Positions 44,443 through 55,429 of a stretch of DNA of 64,000 bases are shown here, piece by piece. The stretch's first letter is position 1. Every line of letters starts with the position of its first letter. Both the position numbers and the translations under genes were made by a program. The notes beneath the pieces were generated by a model that was not told the origin of the DNA, ran no database searches, and worked only from the letters and a program-made list of their open reading frames with translations. Origin of the DNA: Hippasteria phrygiana (lineage: Eukaryota; Echinodermata; Asteroidea; Valvatida; Goniasteridae); contig JAZGUH010000004.1 of assembly GCA_037893225.1 (NCBI GenBank), forward strand, positions 806,001-870,000, read 5' to 3'.

Positions 44443-44622
44443 ATTCTTTTTTTCCAAGAAAGCTGACTAAATCTTTAAAATAAACAGGAAAATACTTTCG
44501 GGCAGGCGCTTAAAACACAAGGGGGGGGGGGGGGGAGGGAAGGAGCTCTTCCCTTAATGCATTTTTAGAAAGAAATATTTGGATATACGAAAATACTCTC
44601 TCGTAAAACTTGTTCTACAGAA

Positions 44623-44694
44623 AGCAGAGTGGCGCAGTGGAAGCGTGCTGGGCCCATAACCCAGAGGTCCGAAGATCGAAACCTCGCTCTGCTA
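44623..44694 (+). tRNA. tRNA-iMet-CAT: Initiator tRNA-Met(CAT), A52 variant
   Basis: Gene 114, SG unit with an interrupted tract (G15-A-G3). A52 faces C62. Confidence 0.88.
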
Positions 44695-45140
44695 ATTCTT
44701 TTTTTCCAAGAAAGCTGACTAAATCTTTAAAATAAATAGGAAAATACTGTCGGGCAGGCGCTTAATACACAAGGGGAAAAAGGACCACTTCCCTTAATGC
44801 ATTTTTAGAAAGAAATATTTGGAAAGATACCATGAATGACGAGCAGGTATTTGGTGTTATGATAAACTAACCGGTGACAATTTGGAAGTACGTTGGGCAG
44901 TTGATATTTCCTCCTCTTGTAATATCAGATGGAGTCCAATAATGGCCACATTTTGTAATGATGCATCGCAATCAAGGGTTGCCAACACTCACGCATTGAG
45001 TACAAGACTCAAGCATTTCACGCAATTCTAACGCTCTCAAACATAAACTAACAGTATCACGCAAATTATTTCACTGTATCGTCATTACGTGTGATGCGTG
45101 ATATACGAAAATGCTCTCTCGTGACACTTCTTTCACACAA

Positions 45141-45212
45141 AGCAGAGTGGCGCAGTGGATGCGTGCTGGGCCCATAACTCAGAGGTCCGAGAATCGAAAC
45201 CTCGCTCTGCTA
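45141..45212 (+). tRNA. tRNA-iMet-CAT: Initiator tRNA-Met(CAT), T21/T40/A53 variant
   Basis: Gene 115, L unit. T21, T40, A53, with C71 intact. The following unit is also L. Confidence 0.86.
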
Positions 45213-45658
45213 ATTCTTTTTTTCCAAGAAAGCTGACTAAATCTTTAAAATAAATAGGAAAATACTGTCGGGCAGGCGCTTAATACACAAGGGGAAAAAG
45301 GACCACTTCCCTTAATGCATTTTTAGAAAGAAATATTTGGAAAGATACCATGAATGACGAGCAGGTATTTGGTGTTATGATAAACTTACTGGTGACAATT
45401 TGGAAGTACGTTGGGCAGTTGATATTTCCTCCTCTTGTAATATCAGATGGAGTCCAATAATGGCCACATTTTGTAATGATGCATCGCAATCAAGGGTTGC
45501 CAACACTCACGCATTGAGTGCAAGACTCAAGCATTTCACGCAATTCTAACGCTCTCAAACATAAACTAACAGTATCACGCAAATTATTTCACTGTATCGT
45601 CATTACGTGTGATGCGTGATATACGAAAATGCTCTCTCGTGACACTTCTTTCACACAA

Positions 45659-45730
45659 AGCAGAGTGGCGCAGTGGATGCGTGCTGGGCCCATAACCCAG
45701 AGGTCCGAGAATCGAAACCTCGCTCTGCTA
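45659..45730 (+). tRNA. tRNA-iMet-CAT: Initiator tRNA-Met(CAT), T21/A53 variant
   Basis: Gene 116, L unit, copy of gene 109. T21; A53 faces C61. Confidence 0.88.
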
Positions 45731-45916
45731 ATTCTTTTTTTCCAAGAAAGCTGACTAAATCTTTAAAATAAACAGGAAAATACTGTCGGGCAGGCGCTTA
45801 AAACACAAGGGGGGGGGGGGGGGGGGGGGGGGGAAGGAGCTCTTCCCTTAATGCATTTTTAGAAAGAAATATTTGGATATACGAAAATACTCTCTCGTAA
45901 AACTTGTTCTACAGAA

Positions 45917-45988
45917 AGCAGAGTGGCGCAGTGGAAGCGTGCTGGGCCCATAACCCAGAGGTCCGAAGATCGAAACCTCGCTCTGCTA
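45917..45988 (+). tRNA. tRNA-iMet-CAT: Initiator tRNA-Met(CAT), A52 variant
   Basis: Gene 117, SG unit with a 25-G tract, copy of gene 110 (21 G). A52 faces C62. Confidence 0.88.
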
Positions 45989-46434
45989 ATTCTTTTTTTC
46001 CAAGAAAGCTGACTAAATCTTTAAAATAAATAGGAAAATACTGTCGGGCAGGCGCTTAATACACAAGGGGAAAAAGGACCACTTCCCTTAATGCATTTTT
46101 AGAAAGAAATATTTGGAAAGATACCATGAATGACGAGCAGGTATTTGGTGTTATGATAAACTTACCGGTGACAATTTGGAAGTACGTTGGGCAGTTGATA
46201 TTTCCTCCTCTTGTAATATCAGATGGAGTCCAATAATGGCCACATTTTGTAATGATGCATCGCAATCAAGGGTTGCCAACACTCACGCATTGAGTGCAAG
46301 ACTCAAGCATTTCACGCAATTCTAACGCTCTCAAACATAAACTAACAGTATCACGCAAATTATTTCACTGTATCGTCATTACGTGTGATGCGTGATATAC
46401 GAAAATGCTCTCTCGTGACACTTCTTTCACACAA

Positions 46435-46506
46435 AGCAGAGTGGCGCAGTGGATGCGTGCTGGGCCCATAACTCAGAGGTCCGAGAATCGAAACCTCGCT
46501 CTGCTA
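46435..46506 (+). tRNA. tRNA-iMet-CAT: Initiator tRNA-Met(CAT), T21/T40/A53 variant
   Basis: Gene 118, L unit, copy of gene 111. Confidence 0.86.
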
Positions 46507-46688
46507 AGTTTTTTTTTCCAAGAAAGCTGACTAAATCTTTAAAATAAACAGGAAAATACTGTCGGGCAGGCGCTTAAAACACAGGGGGGGGGGGGGGGGG
46601 GGGGGGAAGGAGCTCTTCCCTTAATGCATTTTTCGAAAGAAATATTTGGATATACGAAAATACTCTCTCGTAAAACTTTTCTACAGAA

Positions 46689-46760
46689 AGCAGAGTGGCG
46701 CAGTGGAAGCGTGCTGGGCCCATAACCCAGAGGTCCGAGGATCGAAACCTCGCTCTGCTA
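46689..46760 (+). tRNA. tRNA-iMet-CAT: Initiator tRNA-Met(CAT), canonical
   Basis: Gene 119, SG unit with a 23-G tract, copy of gene 112 (16 G). All stems pair. Confidence 0.96.
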
Positions 46761-47207
46761 AGTTTTTTTTTTCAAAGAAAGCTGACTAAATCCTTAAAAT
46801 AAATAGGAAAATACTGTCGGGCAGGCGCTTAAAACACAGGGGGAAAAAGGACCACTTCTCTTAATGCAATTTTAGAAAGAAATATTTGGAAAGATACCAT
46901 GAATGACGAGCAGGTATTTGGTGTCATGATAAACTTACCGGTGACAATTTGGAAGTACGTTGGGCAGTTGATATTTCTTCCTCTTGTAATATCAGATGGA
47001 GTCCAATAATGGCCACATTTTGTAAAGATGCATCGCAATCAAGGGTTGCCAACACTCACGCATTGAGTGCAAGACTCAAGCATTTCACGCAATTCTAACG
47101 CTCTCAAACATAAACTAACAGTATCACGCAAATTATTTCACTGTATCGTCATTACGTGTGATGCGTGATATACGAAAATGCTCTCTCGTGACACTTCTTT
47201 CACACAA

Positions 47208-47279
47208 AGCAGAGTGGCGCAGTGGATGCGTGCTGGGCCCATAACCCAGAGGTCCGAGAATCGAAACCTCGCTCTGCTA
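47208..47279 (+). tRNA. tRNA-iMet-CAT: Initiator tRNA-Met(CAT), T21/A53 variant
   Basis: Gene 120, L unit, copy of gene 113. T21; A53 faces C61. Confidence 0.88.
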
Positions 47280-47466
47280 ATTCTTTTTTTCCAAGAAAGC
47301 TGACTAAATCTTTAAAATAAACAGGAAAATACTTTCGGGCAGGCGCTTAAAACACAAGGGGGGGGGGGGGGGGGGGGGGAGGGAAGGAGCTCTTCCCTTA
47401 ATGCATTTTTAGAAAGAAATATTTGGATATACGAAAATACTCTCTCGTAAAACTTGTTCTACAGAA

Positions 47467-47538
47467 AGCAGAGTGGCGCAGTGGAAGCGTGCTGGGCCCA
47501 TAACCCAGAGGTCCGAAGATCGAAACCTCGCTCTGCTA
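47467..47538 (+). tRNA. tRNA-iMet-CAT: Initiator tRNA-Met(CAT), A52 variant
   Basis: Gene 121, SG unit with tract G22-A-G3, copy of gene 114. A52 faces C62. Confidence 0.88.
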
Positions 47539-47984
47539 ATTCTTTTTTTCCAAGAAAGCTGACTAAATCTTTAAAATAAATAGGAAAATACTGTCGGGCA
47601 GGCGCTTAATACACAAGGGGAAAAAGGACCACTTCCCTTAATGCATTTTTAGAAAGAAATATTTGGAAAGATACCATGAATGACGAGCAGGTATTTGGTG
47701 TTATGATAAACTAACCGGTGACAATTTGGAAGTACGTTGGGCAGTTGATATTTCCTCCTCTTGTAATATCAGATGGAGTCCAATAATGGCCACATTTTGT
47801 AATGATGCATCGCAATCAAGGGTTGCCAACACTCACGCATTGAGTGCAAGACTCAAGCATTTCACGCAATTCTAACGCTCTCAAACATAAACTAACAGTA
47901 TCACGCAAATTATTTCACTGTATCGTCATTACGTGTGATGCGTGATATACGAAAATGCTCTCTCGTGACACTTCTTTCACACAA

Positions 47985-48056
47985 AGCAGAGTGGCGCAGT
48001 GGATGCGTGCTGGGCCCATAACTCAGAGGTCCGAGAATCGAAACCTCGCTCTGCTA
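47985..48056 (+). tRNA. tRNA-iMet-CAT: Initiator tRNA-Met(CAT), T21/T40/A53 variant
   Basis: Gene 122, L unit, copy of gene 115. T21, T40, A53. Confidence 0.86.
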
Positions 48057-48241
48057 AGTTTTTTTTTCCAAGAAAGCTGACTAAATCTTTAAAATAAACA
48101 GGAAAATACTGTCGGGCAGGCGCTTAAAACACAGGGGGGGGGGGGGGGGGGGGGGGGGGAAGGAGCTCTTCCCTTAATGCATTTTTCGAAAGAAATATTT
48201 GGATATACGAAAATACTCTCTCGTAAAACTTTTCTACAGAA

Positions 48242-48313
48242 AGCAGAGTGGCGCAGTGGAAGCGTGCTGGGCCCATAACCCAGAGGTCCGAGGATCGAAA
48301 CCTCGCTCTGCTA
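48242..48313 (+). tRNA. tRNA-iMet-CAT: Initiator tRNA-Met(CAT), canonical
   Basis: Gene 123, SG unit with a 26-G tract. All stems pair. The terminator is split (T2-G-T7). Confidence 0.96.
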
Positions 48314-48760
48314 AGTTGTTTTTTTCCAAGAAAGCTGACTAAATCCTTAAAATAAATAGGAAAATACTGTCGGGCAGGCGCTTAAAACACAGGGGGAAAA
48401 AGGACCACTTCTCTTAATGCAATTTTAGAAAGAAATATTTGGAAAGATACCATGAATGACGAGCAGGTATTTGGTGTCATGATAAACTTACCGGTGACAA
48501 TTTGGAAGTACGTTGGGCAGTTGATATTTCTTCCTCTTGTAATATCAGATGGAGTCCAATAATGGCCACATTTTGTAAAGATGCATCGCAATCAAGGGTT
48601 GCCAACACTCACGCATTGAGTGCAAGACTCAAGCATTTCACGCAATTCTAACGCTCTCAAACATAAACTAACAGTATCACGCAAATTATTTCACTGTATC
48701 GTCATTACGTGTGATGCGTGATATACGAAAATGCTCTCTCGCAACACTTTTTTCACACAA

Positions 48761-48832
48761 AGCAGAGTGGCGCAGTGGAAGCGTGCTGGGCCCATAACCC
48801 AGAGGTCCGAGGATCGAAACCTCGCTCTGCTA
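48761..48832 (+). tRNA. tRNA-iMet-CAT: Initiator tRNA-Met(CAT), canonical
   Basis: Gene 124, L unit with upstream marker TCTCGCAACACTTTTTTCAC. All stems pair. Confidence 0.97.
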
Positions 48833-49278
48833 ATTTTTTTTTTCCAAGAAAGCTGACTAAATCTTTAAAATAAATAGGAAAATACTGTCGGGCAGGCGCT
48901 TAATACACAAGGGGAAAAAGGACCACTTCCCTTAATGCATTTTTAGAAAGAAATATTTGGAAAGATACCATGAATGACGAGCAGGTATTTGGTGTTATGA
49001 TAAACTTACCGGTGACAATTTGGAAGTACGTTGGGCAGTTGATATTTCCTCCTCTTGTAATATCAGATGGAGTCCAATAATGGCCACATTTTGTAATGAT
49101 GCATCGCAATCAAGGGTTGCCAACACTCACGCATTGAGTGCAAGACTCAAGCATTTCACGCAATTCTAACGCTCTCAAACATAAACTAACAGTATCACGC
49201 AAATTATTTCACTGTATCGTCATTACGTGTGATGCGTGATATACGAAAATGCTCTCTCGCAACACTTTTTTCACACAA

Positions 49279-49350
49279 AGCAGAGTGGCGCAGTGGAAGC
49301 GTGCTGGGCCCATAACCCAGAGGTCCGAGGATCGAAACCTCGCTCTGCTA
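49279..49350 (+). tRNA. tRNA-iMet-CAT: Initiator tRNA-Met(CAT), canonical
   Basis: Gene 125, L unit following another L unit, with the same upstream marker as gene 124. All stems pair. Confidence 0.97.
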
Positions 49351-49518
49351 ATTTTTTTTTTCCAAGAAAGCTGACTAAATCTTTAAAATAAACAGGAAAA
49401 TACTGTCGGGCAGGCGCTTAAAACACAGGGGAATAAACGAGCTGTTCCCTTAATGCATTTTTAGGAAGAAATATTTGGATATACGAAAATACTCTCTCGT
49501 AAAACTTGTTCTACAGAA

Positions 49519-49590
49519 AGCAGAGTGGCGCAGTGGAAGCGTGCTGGGCCCATAACCCAGAGGTCCGAGGATCGAAACCTCGCTCTGCTA
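49519..49590 (+). tRNA. tRNA-iMet-CAT: Initiator tRNA-Met(CAT), canonical
   Basis: Gene 126, SA unit. All stems pair. Confidence 0.97.
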
Positions 49591-50036
49591 ATTCTTTTTT
49601 TCCAAGAAAGCTGACTAAATCTTTAAAATAAATAGGAAAATACTGTCGGGCAGGCGCTTAATACACAGGGGGAAAAAGGACCACTTCCCTTAATGCATTT
49701 TTAGAAAGAAATATTTGGAAAGATACCATGAATGACGAGCAGGTATTTGGTGTTATGATAAACTTACCGGTCACAATTTGGAAGTACGTTGGGCAGTTGA
49801 TATTTCCTCCTCTTGTAATATCAGATGGAGTCCAATAATGGCCACATTTTGTAATGATGCATCGCAATCAAGGGTTGCCAACACTGACGCATTGAGTGCA
49901 AGACTCAAGCATTTCACGCAATTCTAACGCTCTCAAACATAAACTAACAGTATCACGGAAATTATTTCACTGTATCGTCATTACGTGTGATGCGTGATAT
50001 ACGAAAATGCTCTCTCGTGACACTTCTTTCACACAA

Positions 50037-50108
50037 AGCAGAGTGGCGCAGTGGATGCGTGCTGGGCCCATAACCCAGAGGTCCGAGAATCGAAACCTCG
50101 CTCTGCTA
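50037..50108 (+). tRNA. tRNA-iMet-CAT: Initiator tRNA-Met(CAT), T21/A53 variant
   Basis: Gene 127, L unit with the CACTGACGC marker also seen before genes 90 and 101. T21; A53 faces C61. Confidence 0.88.
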
Positions 50109-50288
50109 ATTCTTTTTTTCCAAGAAAGCTGACTAAATCTTTAAAATAAACAGGAAAATACTGTCGGGCAGGCGCTTAAAACACAAGGGGGGGGGGGGGG
50201 GGGGGAAGGAGCTCTTCCCTTAATGCATTTTTCGAAAGAAATATTTGGATATACGAAAATACTCTCTCGTAAAACTTGTTCTACAGAA

Positions 50289-50360
50289 AGCAGAGTGGCG
50301 CAGTGGAAGCGTGCTGGGCCCATAACCCAGAGGTCCGAAGATCGAAACCTCGCTCTGCTA
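50289..50360 (+). tRNA. tRNA-iMet-CAT: Initiator tRNA-Met(CAT), A52 variant
   Basis: Gene 128, SG unit with a 19-G tract. A52 faces C62. Confidence 0.88.
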
Positions 50361-50806
50361 ATTCTTTTTTTCCAAGAAAGCTGACTAAATCTTTAAAATA
50401 AATAGGAAAATACTGTCGGGCAGGCGCTTAATACACAAGGGGAAAAAGGACCACTTCCCTTAATGCATTTTTAGAAAGAAATATTTGGAAAGATACCATG
50501 AATGACGAGCAGGTATTTGGTGTTATGATAAACTTACCGGTGACAATTTGGAAGTACGTTGGGCAGTTGATATTTCCTCCTCTTGTAATATCAGATGGAG
50601 TCCAATAATGGCCACATTTTGTAATGATGCATCGCAATCAAGGGTTGCCAACACTCACGCATTGAGTGCAAGACTCAAGCATTTCACGCAATTCTAACGC
50701 TCTCAAACATAAACTAACAGTATCACGCAAATTATTTCACTGTATCGTCATTACGTGTGATGCGTGATATACGAAAATGCTCTCTCGTGACACTTCTTTC
50801 ACACAA

Positions 50807-50878
50807 AGCAGAGTGGCGCAGTGGATGCGTGCTGGGCCCATAACCCAGAGGTCCGAGAATCGAAACCTCGCTCTGCTA
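50807..50878 (+). tRNA. tRNA-iMet-CAT: Initiator tRNA-Met(CAT), T21/A53 variant
   Basis: Gene 129, L unit. T21; A53 faces C61. Confidence 0.88.
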
Positions 50879-51062
50879 ATTCTTTTTTTCCAAGAAAGCT
50901 GACTAAATCTTTAAAATAAACAGGAAAATACTGTCGGGCAGGCGCTTAAAACACAAGGGGGGGGGGGGGGGGGGGGGGGGAGGAGCTCTTCCCTTAATGC
51001 ATTTTTAGAAAGAAATATTTGGATATACGAAAATACTCTCTCGTAAAACTTGTTCTACAGAA

Positions 51063-51134
51063 AGCAGAGTGGCGCAGTGGAAGCGTGCTGGGCCCATAAC
51101 CCAGAGGTCCGAAGATCGAAACCTCGCTCTGCTA
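51063..51134 (+). tRNA. tRNA-iMet-CAT: Initiator tRNA-Met(CAT), A52 variant
   Basis: Gene 130, SG unit with a 24-G tract. A52 faces C62. Confidence 0.88.
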
Positions 51135-51580
51135 ATTCTTTTTTTCCAAGAAAGCTGACTAAATCTTTAAAATAAATAGGAAAATACTGTCGGGCAGGCG
51201 CTTAATACACAAGGGGAAAAAGGACCACTTCCCTTAATGCATTTTTAGAAAGAAATATTTGGAAAGATACCATGAATGACGAGCAGGTATTTGGTGTTAT
51301 GATAAACTTACCGGTGACAATTTGGAAGTACGTTGGGCAGTTGATATTTCCTCCTCTTGTAATATCAGATGGAGTCCAATAATGGCCACATTTTGTAATG
51401 ATGCATCGCAATCAAGGGTTGCCAACACTCACGCATTGAGTGCAAGACTCAAGCATTTCACGCAATTCTAACGCTCTCAAACATAAACTAACAGTATCAC
51501 GCAAATTATTTCACTGTATCGTCATTACGTGTGATGCGTGATATACGAAAATGCTCTCTCGTGACACTTCTTTCACACAA

Positions 51581-51652
51581 AGCAGAGTGGCGCAGTGGAT
51601 GCGTGCTGGGCCCATAACTCAGAGGTCCGAGAATCGAAACCTCGCTCTGGTA
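51581..51652 (+). tRNA. tRNA-iMet-CAT: Initiator tRNA-Met(CAT), T21/T40/A53/G71 variant
   Basis: Gene 131, L unit. Four changes as in gene 29. Confidence 0.84.
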
Positions 51653-51821
51653 AGGTTTTTTATCCCAAGAAAGCTGACTAAATCTTTAAAATAAACAGGA
51701 AAATACTGTCGGGCAGGCGCTTAAAACACAGGGGAAAAAACGAGCTGTTCCCTTAATGCATTTTTAGGAAGAAATATTTGGATATACGAAAATACTCTCT
51801 CGTAAAACTTGTTCTACAGAA

Positions 51822-51893
51822 AGCAGAGTGGCGCAGTGGAAGCGTGCTGGGCCCATAACCCAGAGGTCCGAGGATCGAAACCTCGCTTTGCTA
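51822..51893 (+). tRNA. tRNA-iMet-CAT: Initiator tRNA-Met(CAT), T68 variant
   Basis: Gene 132, SA unit. T68 forms a wobble with G5 in the acceptor stem. The change is unique to this copy and probably tolerated. Confidence 0.93.
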
Positions 51894-52339
51894 ATTCTTT
51901 TTTTCCAAGAAAGCTGACTAAATCTTTAAAATAAATAGGAAAATACTGTCGGGCAGGCGCTTAATACACAGGGGGAAAAAGGACCACTTCCCTTAATGCA
52001 TTTTTAGAAAGAAATATTTGGAAAGATACCATGAATGACGAGCAGGTATTTGGTGTTATGATAAACTTACCGGTCACAATTTGGAAGTACGTTGGGCAGT
52101 TGATATTTCCTCCTCTTGTAATATCAGATGGAGTCCAATAATGGCCACATTTTGTAATGATGCATCGCAATCAAGGGTTGCCAACACTCACGCATTGAGT
52201 GCAAGACTCAAGCATTTCACGCAATTCTAACGCTCTCAAACATAAACTAACAGTATCACGGAAATTATTTCACTGTATCGTCATTACGTGTGATGCGTGA
52301 TATACGAAAATGCTCTCTCGTGACACTTCTTTCACACAA

Positions 52340-52411
52340 AGCAGAGTGGCGCAGTGGATGCGTGCTGGGCCCATAACCCAGAGGTCCGAGAATCGAAACC
52401 TCGCTCTGCTA
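52340..52411 (+). tRNA. tRNA-iMet-CAT: Initiator tRNA-Met(CAT), T21/A53 variant
   Basis: Gene 133, L unit. T21; A53 faces C61. Confidence 0.88.
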
Positions 52412-52596
52412 ATTCTTTTTTTCCAAGAAAGCTGACTAAATCTTTAAAATAAACAGGAAAATACTGTCGGGCAGGCGCTTAAAACACAAGGGGGGGGGGG
52501 GGGGGGGGGGGGGAAGGAGCTCTTCCCTTAATGCATTTTTAGAAAGAAATATTTGGATATACGAAAATACTCTCTCGTAAAACTTGTTCTACAGAA

Positions 52597-52668
52597 AGCA
52601 GAGTGGCGCAGTGGAAGCGTGCTGGGCCCATAACCCAGAGGTCCGAAGATCGAAACCTCGCTCTGCTA
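52597..52668 (+). tRNA. tRNA-iMet-CAT: Initiator tRNA-Met(CAT), A52 variant
   Basis: Gene 134, SG unit with a 24-G tract. A52 faces C62. Confidence 0.88.
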
Positions 52669-53114
52669 ATTCTTTTTTTCCAAGAAAGCTGACTAAATCT
52701 TTAAAATAAATAGGAAAATACTGTCGGGCAGGCGCTTAATACACAAGGGGAAAAAGGACCACTTCCCTTAATGCATTTTTAGAAAGAAATATTTGGAAAG
52801 ATACCATGAATGACGAGCAGGTATTTGGTGTTATGATAAACTTACTGGTGACAATTTGGAAGTACGTTGGGCAGTTGATATTTCCTCCTCTTGTAATATC
52901 AGATGGAGTCCAATAATGGCCACATTTTGTAAAGATGCATCGCAATCAAGGGTTGCCAACACTCACGCATTGAGTGCAAGACTCAAGCATTTCACGCAAT
53001 TCTAACGCTCTCAAACATAAACTAACAGTATCACGCAAATTATTTCACTGTATCGTCATTACGTGTGATGCGTGATATACGAAAATGCTCTCTCGTGACA
53101 CTTCTTTCACACAA

Positions 53115-53186
53115 AGCAGAGTGGCGCAGTGGATGCGTGCTGGGCCCATAACCCAGAGGTCCGAGAATCGAAACCTCGCTCTGCTA
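53115..53186 (+). tRNA. tRNA-iMet-CAT: Initiator tRNA-Met(CAT), T21/A53 variant
   Basis: Gene 135, L unit. Its spacer combines markers of two L subfamilies (CTTACTGGTG with GTAAAGATGC). T21; A53 faces C61. Confidence 0.88.
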
Positions 53187-53375
53187 ATTCTTTTTTTCCA
53201 AGAAAGCTGACTAAATCTTTAAAATAAACAGGAAAATACTTTCGGGCAGGCGCTTAAAACACAAGGGGGGGGGGGGGGGGGGGGGGGGGGGGAAGGAGCT
53301 CTTCCCTTAATGCATTTTTAGAAAGAAATATTTGGATATACGAAAATACTCTCTCGTAAAACTTGTTCTACAGAA

Positions 53376-53447
53376 AGCAGAGTGGCGCAGTGGAAGCGTG
53401 CTGGGCCCATAACCCAGAGGTCCGAAGATCGAAACCTCGCTCTGCTA
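53376..53447 (+). tRNA. tRNA-iMet-CAT: Initiator tRNA-Met(CAT), A52 variant
   Basis: Gene 136, SG unit with a 28-G tract. Related genes 114 and 121 have an A near the tract end that is absent here. A52 faces C62. Confidence 0.88.
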
Positions 53448-53893
53448 ATTCTTTTTTTCCAAGAAAGCTGACTAAATCTTTAAAATAAATAGGAAAATAC
53501 TGTCGGGCAGGCGCTTAATACACAAGGGGAAAAAGGACCACTTCCCTTAATGCATTTTTAGAAAGAAATATTTGGAAAGATACCATGAATGACGAGCAGG
53601 TATTTGGTGTTATGATAAACTTACCGGTGACAATTTGGAAGTACGTTGGGCAGTTGATATTTCCTCCTCTTGTAATATCAGATGGAGTCCAATAATGGCC
53701 ACATTTTGTAATGATGCATCGCAATCAAGGGTTGCCAACACTCACGCATTGAGTGCAAGACTCAAGCATTTCACGCAATTCTAACGCTCTCAAACATAAA
53801 CTAACAGTATCACGCAAATTATTTCACTGTATCGTCATTACGTGTGATGCGTGATATACGAAAATGCTCTCTCGTGACACTTCTTTCACACAA

Positions 53894-53965
53894 AGCAGAG
53901 TGGCGCAGTGGATGCGTGCTGGGCCCATAACTCAGAGGTCCGAGAATCGAAACCTCGCTCTGCTA
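53894..53965 (+). tRNA. tRNA-iMet-CAT: Initiator tRNA-Met(CAT), T21/T40/A53 variant
   Basis: Gene 137, L unit, copy of gene 122. Confidence 0.86.
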
Positions 53966-54148
53966 AGTTTTTTTTTCCAAGAAAGCTGACTAAATCTTTA
54001 AAATAAACAGGAAAATACTGTCGGGCAGGCGCTTAAAACACAGGGGGGGGGGGGGGGGGGGGGGGGAAAGAGCTCTTCCCTTAATGCATTTTTCGAAAGA
54101 AATATTTGGATATACGAAAATACTCTCTCGTAAAACTTTTCTACAGAA

Positions 54149-54220
54149 AGCAGAGTGGCGCAGTGGAAGCGTGCTGGGCCCATAACCCAGAGGTCCGAGG
54201 ATCGAAACCTCGCTCTGCTA
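54149..54220 (+). tRNA. tRNA-iMet-CAT: Initiator tRNA-Met(CAT), canonical
   Basis: Gene 138, SG unit with a 24-G tract, copy of gene 123 (26 G). All stems pair. Confidence 0.96.
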
Positions 54221-54667
54221 AGTTGTTTTTTTCCAAGAAAGCTGACTAAATCCTTAAAATAAATAGGAAAATACTGTCGGGCAGGCGCTTAAAACACAGG
54301 GGGAAAAAGGACCACTTCTCTTAATGCAATTTTAGAAAGAAATATTTGGAAAGATACCATGAATGACGAGCAGGTATTTGGTGTCATGATAAACTTACCG
54401 GTGACAATTTGGAAGTACGTTGGGCAGTTGATATTTCTTCCTCTTGTAATATCAGATGGAGTCCAATAATGGCCACATTTTGTAAAGATGCATCGCAATC
54501 AAGGGTTGCCAACACTCACGCATTGAGTGCAAGACTCAAGCATTTCACGCAATTCTAACGCTCTCAAACATAAACTAACAGTATCACGCAAATTATTTCA
54601 CTGTATCGTCATTACGTGTGATGCGTGATATACGAAAATGCTCTCTCGCAACACTTTTTTCACACAA

Positions 54668-54739
54668 AGCAGAGTGGCGCAGTGGAAGCGTGCTGGGCCC
54701 ATAACCCAGAGGTCCGAGGATCGAAACCTCGCTCTGCTA
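54668..54739 (+). tRNA. tRNA-iMet-CAT: Initiator tRNA-Met(CAT), canonical
   Basis: Gene 139, L unit, copy of gene 124. All stems pair. Confidence 0.97.
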
Positions 54740-55185
54740 ATTTTTTTTTTCCAAGAAAGCTGACTAAATCTTTAAAATAAATAGGAAAATACTGTCGGGC
54801 AGGCGCTTAATACACAAGGGGAAAAAGGACCACTTCCCTTAATGCATTTTTAGAAAGAAATATTTGGAAAGATACCATGAATGACGAGCAGGTATTTGGT
54901 GTTATGATAAACTTACCGGTGACAATTTGGAAGTACGTTGGGCAGTTGATATTTCCTCCTCTTGTAATATCAGATGGAGTCCAATAATGGCCACATTTTG
55001 TAATGATGCATCGCAATCAAGGGTTGCCAACACTCACGCATTGAGTGCAAGACTCAAGCATTTCACGCAATTCTAACGCTCTCAAACATAAACTAACAGT
55101 ATCACGCAAATTATTTCACTGTATCGTCATTACGTGTGATGCGTGATATACGAAAATGCTCTCTCGCAACACTTTTTTCACACAA

Positions 55186-55257
55186 AGCAGAGTGGCGCAG
55201 TGGAAGCGTGCTGGGCCCATAACCCAGAGGTCCGAGGATCGAAACCTCGCTCTGCTA
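55186..55257 (+). tRNA. tRNA-iMet-CAT: Initiator tRNA-Met(CAT), canonical
   Basis: Gene 140, L unit, copy of gene 125. All stems pair. Confidence 0.97.
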
Positions 55258-55429
55258 ATTTTTTTTTTCCAAGAAAGCTGACTAAATCTTTAAAATAAAC
55301 AGGAAAATACTGTCGGGCAGGCGCTTAAAACACAGAGGGTGGGGGGGAGGAGCTCTTCCCTTTATGCATTTTTAGAAAGAAATATTTGGATATACGAAAA
55401 TACTCTCTCGTAAAACTTGTTTTACAGAA

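Larger units (their letters stand above)
42387..45212 (+). repeat. 2.84-kb higher-order repeat, copy 1 (7 genes)
   Basis: Genes 109 to 115. Shared rare markers are CTTACTGGTG, ACTTTCGGGC and AACTAACCGG. Confidence 0.88.
45213..48056 (+). repeat. 2.84-kb higher-order repeat, copy 2 (7 genes)
   Basis: Genes 116 to 122. Offsets rise from 2826 to 2830, 2837 and 2844 bp at successive G tracts. The copy boundary explains the L-L junction between genes 115 and 116. Confidence 0.88.
47280..49350 (+). repeat. 5.9-kb-offset duplication, copy 1
   Basis: This segment carries genes 121 to 125 and recurs at 53187-55257 with genes 136 to 140. Both contain the rare upstream marker TCTCGCAACACTTTTTTCAC twice. 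Confidence 0.85.
53187..55257 (+). repeat. 5.9-kb-offset duplication, copy 2
   Basis: This is the copy of 47280-49350. The AACTAACCGG change in copy 1 is absent here, and the G tracts differ by +2 and -2. Confidence 0.85.
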
